A stretch of DNA of 6,955 bases from the NCBI GenBank assembly GCA_028709505.1, contig JAQVWW010000060.1, positions 1 to 6,955 on the forward strand, in the 5' to 3' direction. The DNA is from Eubacteriales bacterium. Lineage in GTDB: Bacteria > Bacillota > Clostridia > Christensenellales > UMGS416. Every line of letters begins with the position of its first letter. Position 1 is the first letter of the stretch. Under the pieces are notes generated by a model. That model made no database searches. It was not told the origin of the DNA and worked only from the letters and a program-made list of their open reading frames with translations. Positions 1 through 5,520 of this stretch are shown here, piece by piece. The translations under genes were made by a program, and so were the position numbers.

Positions 1-330
1 CCGCTGACCAACGCCGGCCACATCACGTACGTGGAGCTGGACGGCGACCCCACGCAGAACCTGCCGGTGTTTGAAAAGATCATCCGCGCCATGCACGATG
101 CCGGCGTGGGCTACGGCTCCATCAACCACCCGGTGGATCGCGACGCCTGCTGCGGCTACAGCGGTATTATCGGCGACAGCTGCCCCAAGTGCGGCCGGCA
201 GGAGCAGGACGGACGGCCCTTTGAGCGTATCCGCCGCATCACCGGCTACCTGGTGGGCACGCTGGATCGCTTCAACGACGCCAAGCGCGCCGAGGAGCAC
301 GATCGCGTCAAGCACGCGGTGCAGCCGTGA
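1..330 (+). CDS. nrdD: Anaerobic (class III) ribonucleoside-triphosphate reductase, C-terminal fragment
   Basis: This is the last 109 codons of NrdD, which reduces ribonucleoside triphosphates to deoxyribonucleotides in the cytoplasm under anaerobic conditions using a glycyl radical. The 5' part lies outside the window. Numbering within the fragment, a cysteine cluster (C50, C51, then C61 and C64 in a CPKCG knuckle) matches the C-terminal zinc site of the family. The segment RRITGYLVGTLDRFN (about 78-92) is the glycyl-radical loop, with G82 the expected radical residue. The tail RAEEHDRVKH is typical of this family. One oddity is that the first cysteines are adjacent (C50-C51) rather than spaced CxxC, so the exact zinc ligands are uncertain. 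The TGA stop overlaps the GTG start of nrdG, its activating enzyme, which supports the call and implies translational coupling. Promoter and upstream regulation are not visible. Confidence 0.96.
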   Translation, partial: PLTNAGHITYVELDGDPTQNLPVFEKIIRAMHDAGVGYGSINHPVDRDACCGYSGIIGDSCPKCGRQEQDGRPFERIRRITGYLVGTLDRFNDAKRAEEHDRVKHAVQP

Positions 331-845
331 CGCTGCGGATAGCCGGCCTAACGCCCGACTCCATCGTGGACGGCCCGGGCCTGCGGCTGGCCGTGTTTAC
401 GCAGGGCTGTCCGCACCGGTGCCCCGGCTGCCACAACCCCGACACCCACGATGCCGACGGCGGGCGGGCGGCGGACACCGGCGAGATATTGGATATGCTG
501 CGGGGCAATCCGTTGTGCGACGGCGTGACGCTGACCGGCGGCGAGCCCCTGTGCCAGGCCCGCGCGCTGTGCCATCTGGCGCAGGAAGTGCGCCGGATGG
601 GCCTTAGCGTGGTCACGTACACCGGTTATACGCTGGAGGATTTGCTGGCCGGCGGCGATACCTGCCAGCTGGCCCTCATCGGGCAGAGCGACTTGCTCAT
701 CGACGGCCCCTTTGTGCTTAAGCAGCGCACGCTGGAGCTGCCCTTTCGCGGCTCATCCAACCAGCGCGTTCTGGACGGGCCGGCCAGCCTGGCCGCCGGC
801 AAAGCGATAGCGGCCGATTTATCCCAATGGACGGGCAGCTATTAG
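327..845 (+). CDS. nrdG: Anaerobic ribonucleotide reductase-activating protein (radical SAM)
   Basis: The protein has 172 residues, normal for NrdG. It is a cytoplasmic radical-SAM enzyme that cleaves S-adenosylmethionine and uses the resulting 5'-deoxyadenosyl radical to create the glycyl radical on NrdD. The N-terminus carries the family signature around DGPGLRLAVFTQGC, with the 4Fe-4S ligands in CPHRCPGC (C28, C32, C35). The SAM-binding GGEP motif is at residues 71-74 within TLTGGEPL. The GTG start at 327-329 overlaps the nrdD stop (GTGA). No convincing Shine-Dalgarno sequence precedes it, so translation probably depends on ribosomes finishing nrdD. A hairpin with a U-tract about 60 bases past the stop is the likely end of the nrdDG transcript. 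Function is clear from the motifs and the neighbour. Confidence 0.96.
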   Translation: MTLRIAGLTPDSIVDGPGLRLAVFTQGCPHRCPGCHNPDTHDADGGRAADTGEILDMLRGNPLCDGVTLTGGEPLCQARALCHLAQEVRRMGLSVVTYTGYTLEDLLAGGDTCQLALIGQSDLLIDGPFVLKQRTLELPFRGSSNQRVLDGPASLAAGKAIAADLSQWTGSY

Positions 846-860
846 CGCGCCGCGCTATAT

Positions 861-886
861 AAAAAAACAGCCGCATCAGCGCGGTG
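861..886 (-). terminator. Intrinsic terminator for leftward transcripts
   Basis: On the minus strand, CACCGC and GCGGCTG pair around a six-base loop (plus 868-886), with one bulged C. Seven U residues follow at once (plus A-run 861-867). It lies 15 bases beyond the nrdG stop and about 380 bases past the end of the kinase gene at 1267, so it would keep leftward transcripts from running antisense into nrdG. The stem is short (six pairs), so efficiency is uncertain. Confidence 0.6.
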
Positions 887-903
887 ATATCCGGCAACTT
901 TCC

Positions 904-934
904 ACGGCGGCGGGGCGAAACCCTCGCCGTTTTT
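904..934 (+). terminator. Intrinsic terminator of nrdDG
   Basis: ACGGCG (904-909) pairs with CGCCGT (925-930). An inner GGG/CCC helix (912-914 with 921-923) extends the stem, and a run of five T (930-934) follows. It is the first plausible rho-independent terminator after the nrdG stop at 845. Confidence 0.7.
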
Positions 935-1244
935 GCGCGTTGCGGCGGGAAGACCGGCCAAAATCCCTGCGCCTGTCATCTCGTTTGCCGGGAAGAGGGT
1001 GGCCCTTGCGCCGTGGCAAATGCCTTTTCCAATGTCCCTGCGGCAGCCGCGCTTCGGGGATGGCTGCACTGTCGCTTTCGGCCGTCAACGGGCCTTTACA
1101 GCATAATTTTTCTTACTTGCCTACCCCAATCTCAATTGATTCCGTCTTTTCCACAGCGGAGGGGACTGTCCTTTAAGCCCCCTTATCGTGCAAGCAAACC
1201 GCAGCGCCGATGCAAACTGCCGGCATTGCCCTTTGGCTGCGCAC
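935..1244. other. Gene-free convergent intergenic block with potential RNA structure
   Basis: No credible protein gene is present: short open frames on both strands lack ribosome sites and recognisable motifs. The block holds several self-complementary segments. GGCCA and CCCT (956-960, 965-968) can pair with AGGG and TGGCC (996-1004). TTTGCC (984-989) pairs with GGCAAA (1015-1020). GCAGCC (1043-1048) pairs with GGCTGC (1062-1067). AGGGG (1160-1164) pairs with CCCCT (1179-1183). The part around 1090-1150 is clearly more AT-rich than its surroundings. I recognise no known riboswitch, RNase P, SRP, tmRNA or T-box consensus. It may be a long 3' UTR of either convergent transcript, a small RNA, or an interspersed repeat. 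Confidence 0.4.
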
Positions 1245-1268
1245 GCCGCTTCGCGAGGGCGGTTTTTT
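1245..1268 (+). terminator. Second rightward intrinsic terminator, at the kinase stop codon
   Basis: GCCGCTT (1245-1251) pairs with GGGCGGT (1257-1263), using three G-U pairs, around the loop CGCGA. Six T (1263-1268) follow. The T-run overlaps the stop codon of the minus-strand kinase (complement of 1267-1269). It would stop rightward transcripts before they become antisense to the kinase. No rightward gene lies between it and the 904-934 terminator, so it is either a back-up or the 3' end of an unannotated rightward RNA. Confidence 0.65.
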
Positions 1269-2244
1269 ATGCGTAGGTATCGGCGCGATCCAGGTTCTGA
1301 TACATCCAGAAGCTGTGGTCGAAAAACCGCTCCAAGTCCTCCGCAACACCCCGGCGCACCGGCTCCTGCTGGAATTGTATCAGCCCGCACAGATATTCCC
1401 GCAGATAGTAAAAATAGCTTCGGTAGCAGTAAAACGCCAACCGCTCGGGCCTGGCCGCGTAATGTATCGCATGGTCGGCCAGCACCCGGTTTAGCAGATC
1501 AATCTGACTTTGCATGTGCATATAGGGCCACATATCGCGCTCCAATGGGGCAATGGTGATAGAGTCCCAGTCGATGAGCACCATATCCTCGCCGCTTAGT
1601 ATGACGTTTCCGCCCACGTCGCCGTTGGTAATAAAAAATTGCGACGGATCCCGCAGGCAAATTTGCCTAAAATGCGCAAGCCGCTGCGCATAGTGTTCCA
1701 TATCGGCCTGATGCCCGTCCAAAAGGGCCAACGCTCGGGCAACCGGCGGCGACGTCGGCATATCGTTTAGCCGCGCCTTATTTCTTTGCAGCGCGGCCAC
1801 ATCGTCGACATTAAAATCTTCGCGCGGCACATCCAAACCCCCGGTGGGCAGCTTATAGATGTGCGTCATCCGCTCGAACAGCCTTTGCAGCGGATACTCC
1901 TCGGTTCTTATGCCCTCCACGTACCGGAAGACCCCCACAATGCCCTGGCCGAAGCGGGCATACAGCCGGCCGTGTCGGGTGGGCACTACGCTGCTGATAA
2001 AATCGACGCCGCAGCGGTGGATGTAGTCAATGGCGGCAAAGCTGCGCGCATAGCGGCGCTGGTGGCGCTTAAAGTAAACAATTTTGACAAACAATTTCTC
2101 TTGTGGCGTTTTGACGGCCCAAGTTTCCCCGTAAAAGCCACGCTCGGCCTTGGAGATACACAGGATTTCCCGGCCGTAGCACTGCTCTAAAAATAATTTC
2201 AGCTCGTCCAGGTATTCCTGGCTTCGTTCCTCTTGATACAACAT
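1267..2244 (-). CDS. APH-fold (aminoglycoside/choline kinase superfamily) small-molecule phosphotransferase
   Basis: This 325-residue protein is predicted to be a cytoplasmic ATP-dependent kinase of the APH/choline kinase superfamily; its substrate is unknown. A lysine in LFVKIV (K54) fits the ATP-anchoring beta strand. NGDVGGN (207-213) matches the catalytic loop HGDxxxxN, with D209 as catalytic base and N213 as metal ligand. IDWD (224-227) is the DFG-equivalent metal site, and the following APLERDMW resembles the group that includes spectinomycin-type phosphotransferases. The usual loop histidine is replaced by N207. The ATG at 2244 was chosen because AAAGGGG lies six bases upstream; the frame stays open further upstream, but that start would run into the dehydratase gene without a good ribosome site. 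The gene follows the dehydratase by 40 bases and is probably co-transcribed. Alternatives are a resistance kinase, a CotS-like kinase, or a LicA-like enzyme for glycan decoration. The fold is confident, the role is not. Confidence 0.82.
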   Translation of the reverse strand: MLYQEERSQEYLDELKLFLEQCYGREILCISKAERGFYGETWAVKTPQEKLFVKIVYFKRHQRRYARSFAAIDYIHRCGVDFISSVVPTRHGRLYARFGQGIVGVFRYVEGIRTEEYPLQRLFERMTHIYKLPTGGLDVPREDFNVDDVAALQRNKARLNDMPTSPPVARALALLDGHQADMEHYAQRLAHFRQICLRDPSQFFITNGDVGGNVILSGEDMVLIDWDSITIAPLERDMWPYMHMQSQIDLLNRVLADHAIHYAARPERLAFYCYRSYFYYLREYLCGLIQFQQEPVRRGVAEDLERFFDHSFWMYQNLDRADTYA

Positions 2245-2254
2245 AACATTCCCC

Positions 2255-2286
2255 TTTGGGCCGGCCCAAACCGCCCGGGCCGGTTT
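2255..2286 (-). repeat. Two overlapping palindromes in the dehydratase-kinase junction
   Basis: TTTGGGCCGGCCCAAA (2255-2270) is a perfect 16-base palindrome. It shares its AAA with a second inverted repeat, AAACCGCCCGGGCCGGTTT (2268-2286), which has one unpaired base. The second repeat overlaps the dehydratase stop codon. In the mRNA the first can form a six-pair hairpin with a CCGG loop, and its 3' edge (CCCAAA) runs into the kinase Shine-Dalgarno AAAGGGG. This could tune translation or mRNA stability of the second gene. No U-tract follows, so it is not a standard terminator. Confidence 0.55.
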
Positions 2287-4132
2287 AGGCGCCGCGATAC
2301 GTGGACACCACCTGGGCAAGGAACTCCTTGGTTCGCTCGGGTTCCTCCTGTACCGCCTTTTGCAAATACTCCAGCCGGCGCAGAATCTCGTCGGGCGGCA
2401 CGTCGGCGACGCAACCCACCAATATGCCCGGGAAGCTGGTGTTTTCCATCTGCTCGCAGTCCTGCAGCAGCTCCTCGTACATCTTCTCGCCGGGGCGCAG
2501 GCCGGTGTATACGATGGGCATCTCCACGTCGGGCTCGTAGCCGCTTAGGCGAATAAACTTGCGGGCAAAGTCGTCGATGCGCACCGGCTCTCCCATATCC
2601 AGTATGAAAATCTGCCCCTCGCGGGCCATACTGCCCGCCTGCAACACCAGCCGGGCCGCCTCGGGTATCGTCATAAAATAGCGCGTGATATCGCGGTGCG
2701 TGACGGTCACCGGTCCGCCGGCCAAAATCTGCCGCTGAAACAGCGGTATGACGCTGCCGTTGGAACCCAGCACGTTGCCAAAGCGCACGGCCACATATTG
2801 GGTGGTGGTGCTGATGGCGTTCATGTACTGGATGACCATCTCGGCCATGTGTTTGGTGGCCCCCATCACGTTGGCCGGGTTGACGGCCTTATCGGTGGAG
2901 ATGAGCACAAAGCGCTGTACGCCGTACTCCTGGGCGGCGCGGGCCGTATTGAGCGTGCCAAACACGTTGTTCTTGACGGCCTCGGCGGGGCTGTCCTCCA
3001 TCAGCGGCACGTGTTTGTGCGCCGCCGCGTGGAACACCGCAGCCGGGCGGTATTGGGCAAACAGCTGCCGCAGCCGGGCCATGTCCCGCACCGATCCGAT
3101 GGCCACGTCCACATCCAGCCCGTCGCCGTATTGGCGCTTTAAGTCCATATACAGCTCGTACGCGTTGTTCTCGTAGATATCAAACACCACCAGCTTGCGC
3201 GGGGAGAACAGCGCCAGCTGCCGGCACAGCTCCGAGCCGATGGAGCCGCCGCCGCCGGTGACCAGCACCGTCTGCCCCTGCACATAGGCCCGCACCGACG
3301 CCACGTCCAGCAGCACCTCCTGACGGTTGAGCAGATCGTTGGGGTTAATGTCCTGCAGGCGCTCAATTTTGACGCCGTGCATCAGCACTTCCATCGTGGG
3401 CAGTATCTTTGTGTGGCACTTGGTGCCGGCGCAAATTTCCAGTATGCGGCGGCGCTGTTCGGCGCTGGCCGACGGGATGGCGAATATGATCTGGTCGATC
3501 TGGTACTCCTTGGCCAGACGGGGGATATCGGCGGTGGTACCGGCCACCGGCACGCCGTGGATGCGCGAATACAGCTTTTGCGGCGCGTCGTCCACCACCA
3601 AACACGGGGCCAGCCCCACGTCGGGCCGCGTCTGCATCTGGGCGATGGCCACGTCGGCGGCCACGCCCGCCCCCACCACCAGCGCCCGCTTGCGGTTGGT
3701 CGCGGCGTTGACGCTGCTCTCCATGCGCACAAACCAGCCGATGCGCGGCATCAGCCGCATACCGCCCACCAGTATGAGCAGTATGGGCAGCATGGCCAGC
3801 ACCGCGCGCAGCGAAACTGCGCCGCCCGCCATCATACTGCTTGCCACAACGATGCCCACGTTGGCGACGCCGGCTGTTGTGACGCCCAATGTAATCTGCA
3901 CCAGTTCACGAATGCCGGCGAAGCGCCACAGGCTGCGATACAGCCCCAGGCCGGCAAAGATGGCCACATCGGCCAGCGCCAGCACAAGGCCGACGGGGAA
4001 CACCTGCTGCCAGCGCGCGCCGGTCAATGCCAGCGCTATGCCCGCCGAAAGCAGGACGCATGCCGCGTCGCCCAACATCCAAAGCGACATCTGCAGCAGG
4101 CGCTGCGTACGGGTACGTATGCGAAAAAACAC
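2285..4132 (-). CDS. Membrane-anchored nucleotide-sugar 4,6-dehydratase (PglF/CapD/FlaA1 type)
   Basis: This 615-residue protein belongs to the long polysaccharide-biosynthesis dehydratase family, whose best-known members convert UDP-GlcNAc to a 4-keto-6-deoxy sugar for surface glycans. About four membrane helices occupy residues 15-37, 43-63, 82-102 and 109-126. A first Rossmann-type domain follows (LVVGAGVAAD, 151-160). The catalytic short-chain dehydrogenase domain starts at TGGGGSIGSE (292-301), the NAD-binding loop, followed by AAAHKHVPLMED (369-380), STDKA (412-416), FGNVLGSNGS (451-460) and RPGEK (546-550). The classical YxxxK is MxxxK (M423, K427). This Met is normal in the PglF-like branch, where the Asp-Lys of STDK does the catalysis. 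The start is GTG: no ATG lies nearby, an in-frame TAA lies 18 bases upstream, and GGAAGG precedes it by ten bases. It leads a two-gene leftward unit driven by the promoter near 4234-4262. The sugar substrate is not determined. Confidence 0.93.
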   Translation of the reverse strand: MFFRIRTRTQRLLQMSLWMLGDAACVLLSAGIALALTGARWQQVFPVGLVLALADVAIFAGLGLYRSLWRFAGIRELVQITLGVTTAGVANVGIVVASSMMAGGAVSLRAVLAMLPILLILVGGMRLMPRIGWFVRMESSVNAATNRKRALVVGAGVAADVAIAQMQTRPDVGLAPCLVVDDAPQKLYSRIHGVPVAGTTADIPRLAKEYQIDQIIFAIPSASAEQRRRILEICAGTKCHTKILPTMEVLMHGVKIERLQDINPNDLLNRQEVLLDVASVRAYVQGQTVLVTGGGGSIGSELCRQLALFSPRKLVVFDIYENNAYELYMDLKRQYGDGLDVDVAIGSVRDMARLRQLFAQYRPAAVFHAAAHKHVPLMEDSPAEAVKNNVFGTLNTARAAQEYGVQRFVLISTDKAVNPANVMGATKHMAEMVIQYMNAISTTTQYVAVRFGNVLGSNGSVIPLFQRQILAGGPVTVTHRDITRYFMTIPEAARLVLQAGSMAREGQIFILDMGEPVRIDDFARKFIRLSGYEPDVEMPIVYTGLRPGEKMYEELLQDCEQMENTSFPGILVGCVADVPPDEILRRLEYLQKAVQEEPERTKEFLAQVVSTYRGA

Positions 4133-4203
4133 GCGTTTGATACCTTCCTTTTATACAGTCCATATGCTAAAAATGATAATGACCGGGCGTGTTATTTCCT
4201 TTT

Positions 4204-4253
4204 TAGCGGTGCACGCCTGGCCGCTATTTATTTATTTTACACCCTGGCCGCTA
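4204..4253. repeat. Operator-like direct repeats in the dehydratase promoter
   Basis: CCTGGCCGCTA occurs exactly twice, at 4216-4226 and 4243-4253, with a 27-base period. An inverted half-copy TAGCGG at 4204-4209 can pair with CCGCTA at 4221-4226. Relative to the predicted leftward promoter, one copy lies between the -35 and -10 boxes and the other covers roughly +1 to +11. That is a classical place for a repressor to block RNA polymerase. The bound factor is unknown and no regulator gene is in the window. Confidence 0.55.
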
Positions 4254-4262
4254 AAAAACAAA
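4234..4262 (-). promoter_or_regulatory. Predicted sigma-A type promoter of the dehydratase-kinase unit
   Basis: Read on the minus strand, the -10 box is TAAAAT (plus 4234-4239). The -35 candidate is TTTGTT (plus 4257-4262) at 17 bases, or TTGTTT one base closer. The -35 is weak but the stretch is strikingly AT-rich compared with its surroundings. The expected start near 4227 leaves a leader of about 95 bases before the GTG codon, and the leader can form a hairpin from the TAGCGG/CCGCTA half-sites. Confidence 0.5.
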
Positions 4263-4373
4263 GTTAGAATCGGGGTTTTGCCCAAACCGGGCGGCGGGCT
4301 GGGGCGCCGGCGGCCGACGCCGGGTTATCCCCGCCGGAAAACCCACTATCTTTAGCAATTCCCCCTATTTTAC
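4263..4373. other. GC-rich spacer between the divergent promoters, with a hairpin
   Basis: No gene is seen here. The main element is CCGGCG (4307-4312) pairing with CGCCGG (4318-4323) around GCCGA, a strong GC hairpin with no T-run on either side. A weaker GGTTT/AAACC repeat is at 4274-4288. It may insulate the two promoters or bind a regulator. Confidence 0.3.
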
Positions 4374-4401
4374 AGCCGCCATTGACAGTGCCGCGGCGGC
4401 T
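4374..4401. repeat. Inverted repeat straddling the -35 box of the kinase promoter
   Basis: AGCCGCC (4374-4380) and GGCGGCT (4395-4401) form a perfect 7+7 inverted repeat whose arms are centred 21 bases apart, about two helical turns. The -35 box (4382-4387) lies between the arms. This geometry is typical of a dimeric DNA-binding regulator, here plausibly a repressor of the sugar-utilisation genes. Confidence 0.5.
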
Positions 4402-4411
4402 TTGCTAAGAT
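4382..4411 (+). promoter_or_regulatory. Strong sigma-A type promoter with extended -10, upstream of the PfkB kinase
   Basis: A consensus TTGACA (4382-4387) is followed after 18 bases by TAAGAT (4406-4411), which is preceded by TG and one base (TGCTAAGAT), an extended -10 element. Transcription should start near 4418, leaving a leader of about 48 bases to the ATG at 4466. The leader contains TAAAAACCTTTTTA (4429-4442), a perfect palindrome apart from its CC centre, and the ribosome site GGAGGA. This is the best promoter in the window. Confidence 0.82.
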
Positions 4412-4465
4412 ACACCTGTCTGGTGGAGTAAAAACCTTTTTATATTGGAAGCGGAGGAATGTGTT

Positions 4466-5425
4466 ATGTCTATCAAGGCAATCGGTATCGGCGGCGGCGT
4501 GGCCGACATGCTGGTCAACATCGACAAACTACCCACTTTTAATCAGGGCGCGCGCCTGCTGATGCAAAGCTATCAATACGGCGGCAAGGTGCCCTCGGGC
4601 ATGGCGGCGCTGGGCCGTCTGGGCGTCCCCTGCGCCATGATAGGCGTCGTGGGCGACGACTCGCTGGGTCATGCCCAGCTGCGCGATTATCAGCGTAACG
4701 GCGTCAACACCGATCATATGGTCATAGACGCCGACGGCACCACGCCCATGTGCATGGTATTGTCCGACCGCCAGGGCAGCCGCAACATTATTTTCAACGG
4801 CCAGTTCTGCCGCAAGCTTACGGTGGAGGACCTGGACGAGCAGTTCATCAAGAGCGCCCAGGTGCTGCTGCTGTCGTCCCACGGCGAAGCCGAAATCCAG
4901 GCCGCCAAGTGGATGCGCGAAGCCGGCGGCAAGGTGGCCTTTGACGCCGACGGATATTCCGAGAAGATCGAGTCGATGATCCCTTACGTGGATGCGTTCA
5001 TTCCGTCGGAGTTCTACTATGAGGCGCGGTATCAGGGCCTGCCCCTGCGCGAAGCGCTGCAGGATATCGTCGCGCGCGGTGCCGAGACGGCCATCATCAC
5101 GCTGGGCGATAAGGGTCTGGTGGGTTTAAGCCACGGCGAATATTTTGAGCTGCCCGCCCATAAGGTGGACGTGGTGGATACCACCGGCACCGGCGACGTG
5201 TTCCATGGCTCGTTCCTGTACGGCATGCTGGCCGGCTGGAGCGCCCAGGAATCGGCGCGGCTGTCCAGCGCCGTATCGGCCATCAAGTGCATGTCCATCG
5301 GCGGACGCGCCGGGCTGCCTACATACGAAATCGTCCGGCGGTATCTGGATACCGGCGAAATTGACCTTGCCTGGATGAAGCAGCGCGAAGCCTTCTACAG
5401 CCAGTCCTTTGACGCGCAGGTGTAA
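4466..5425 (+). CDS. PfkB (ribokinase) family carbohydrate/nucleoside kinase
   Basis: This 319-residue cytoplasmic kinase transfers phosphate from ATP to a sugar or nucleoside. The length is usual for the family. The N-terminal region has GGGVADMLVNID (9-20) and the substrate-side glycine motif GGKVPSGMAALGRLG (39-53). The C-terminal PfkB signature is DTTGTGDVFHGSF starting at D238, with D244 as the catalytic base and GTGD as the anion hole. Most relatives have GAGD, so T242 is a mild deviation. The ATG at 4466 was chosen over an in-frame TTG at 4445 because GGAGGA ends seven bases upstream. It is the first gene after a strong promoter, and a strong terminator follows 18 bases past its stop. 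The glycohydrolase-family and RpiB-type genes next to it point to sugar or nucleoside catabolism. The motifs give the family, but not whether the substrate is ribose, another sugar, or a nucleoside. Confidence 0.9.
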   Translation: MSIKAIGIGGGVADMLVNIDKLPTFNQGARLLMQSYQYGGKVPSGMAALGRLGVPCAMIGVVGDDSLGHAQLRDYQRNGVNTDHMVIDADGTTPMCMVLSDRQGSRNIIFNGQFCRKLTVEDLDEQFIKSAQVLLLSSHGEAEIQAAKWMREAGGKVAFDADGYSEKIESMIPYVDAFIPSEFYYEARYQGLPLREALQDIVARGAETAIITLGDKGLVGLSHGEYFELPAHKVDVVDTTGTGDVFHGSFLYGMLAGWSAQESARLSSAVSAIKCMSIGGRAGLPTYEIVRRYLDTGEIDLAWMKQREAFYSQSFDAQV

Positions 5426-5443
5426 ACCGGCGTTACGTCTTTA

Positions 5444-5475
5444 CTCCCCGGCAAATATCCGCCGGGGAGTTTTTT
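5444..5475 (+). terminator. Strong intrinsic terminator after the PfkB kinase
   Basis: CTCCCCGGC (5444-5452) pairs perfectly with GCCGGGGAG (5461-5469) around an eight-base AT-rich loop, followed by six T (5470-5475). It starts 18 bases after the kinase stop. It separates the kinase transcript from the downstream pair, so any co-expression of all three genes needs read-through or a second promoter. Confidence 0.93.
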
Positions 5476-5484
5476 ATGCCGGCG

Positions 5485-5515
5485 TGCGGCGTAGCGCCGC
5501 GTGTTTTACGCCGCA
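5485..5515. repeat. Inverted repeat with two alternative partners upstream of the glycohydrolase-family gene
   Basis: TGCGGCG (5485-5491) can pair with the adjacent CGCCGC (5495-5500, three-base loop) or with CGCCGCA (5509-5515). The pairings are mutually exclusive. It lies between the kinase terminator and the predicted promoter at 5521, so it may be a DNA operator, or a switch in read-through RNA. Confidence 0.4.
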
Positions 5516-5520
5516 TAGTA

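Noticed and set aside
412..422. Idea that the second gene could be another radical-SAM activase, such as a pyruvate formate-lyase activator
   Set aside because: The GTGA overlap with nrdD and the 172-residue length fit NrdG; pyruvate formate-lyase activators are longer and lie next to their own glycyl-radical enzymes.
71..607. Open frame of 178 codons over nrdD and nrdG
   Set aside because: It is out of frame with two well-recognised genes, rich in Arg/Pro/Ala as expected from GC-rich shadow frames, and has no motif.
995..1012. GGGTGG followed by GCG, reminiscent of the T-box core
   Set aside because: It lacks the conserved ACC-GCG part and no aminoacyl-tRNA synthetase or amino-acid gene lies downstream on that strand.
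1147..1155. TTTTCCACA, a near match to a DnaA box
   Set aside because: A single imperfect copy without a cluster, an AT-rich unwinding region or dnaA/dnaN neighbours is not evidence for an origin.
842..1276. Short open frames on both strands of the convergent gap
   Set aside because: No Shine-Dalgarno sites, no recognisable motifs, and they run through predicted terminator hairpins. I treat the region as non-coding.
2244..2319. A 25-residue upstream extension of the phosphotransferase
   Set aside because: It would overlap the end of the dehydratase gene and has no good ribosome site, while ATG 2244 has AAAGGGG at a suitable distance.
3327..4355. Open frames of 342 and 296 codons antisense to the dehydratase
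   Set aside because: They mirror the codon bias of the real gene, contain low-complexity Ser/Thr/Arg or His/Gln composition, and lack a ribosome site.
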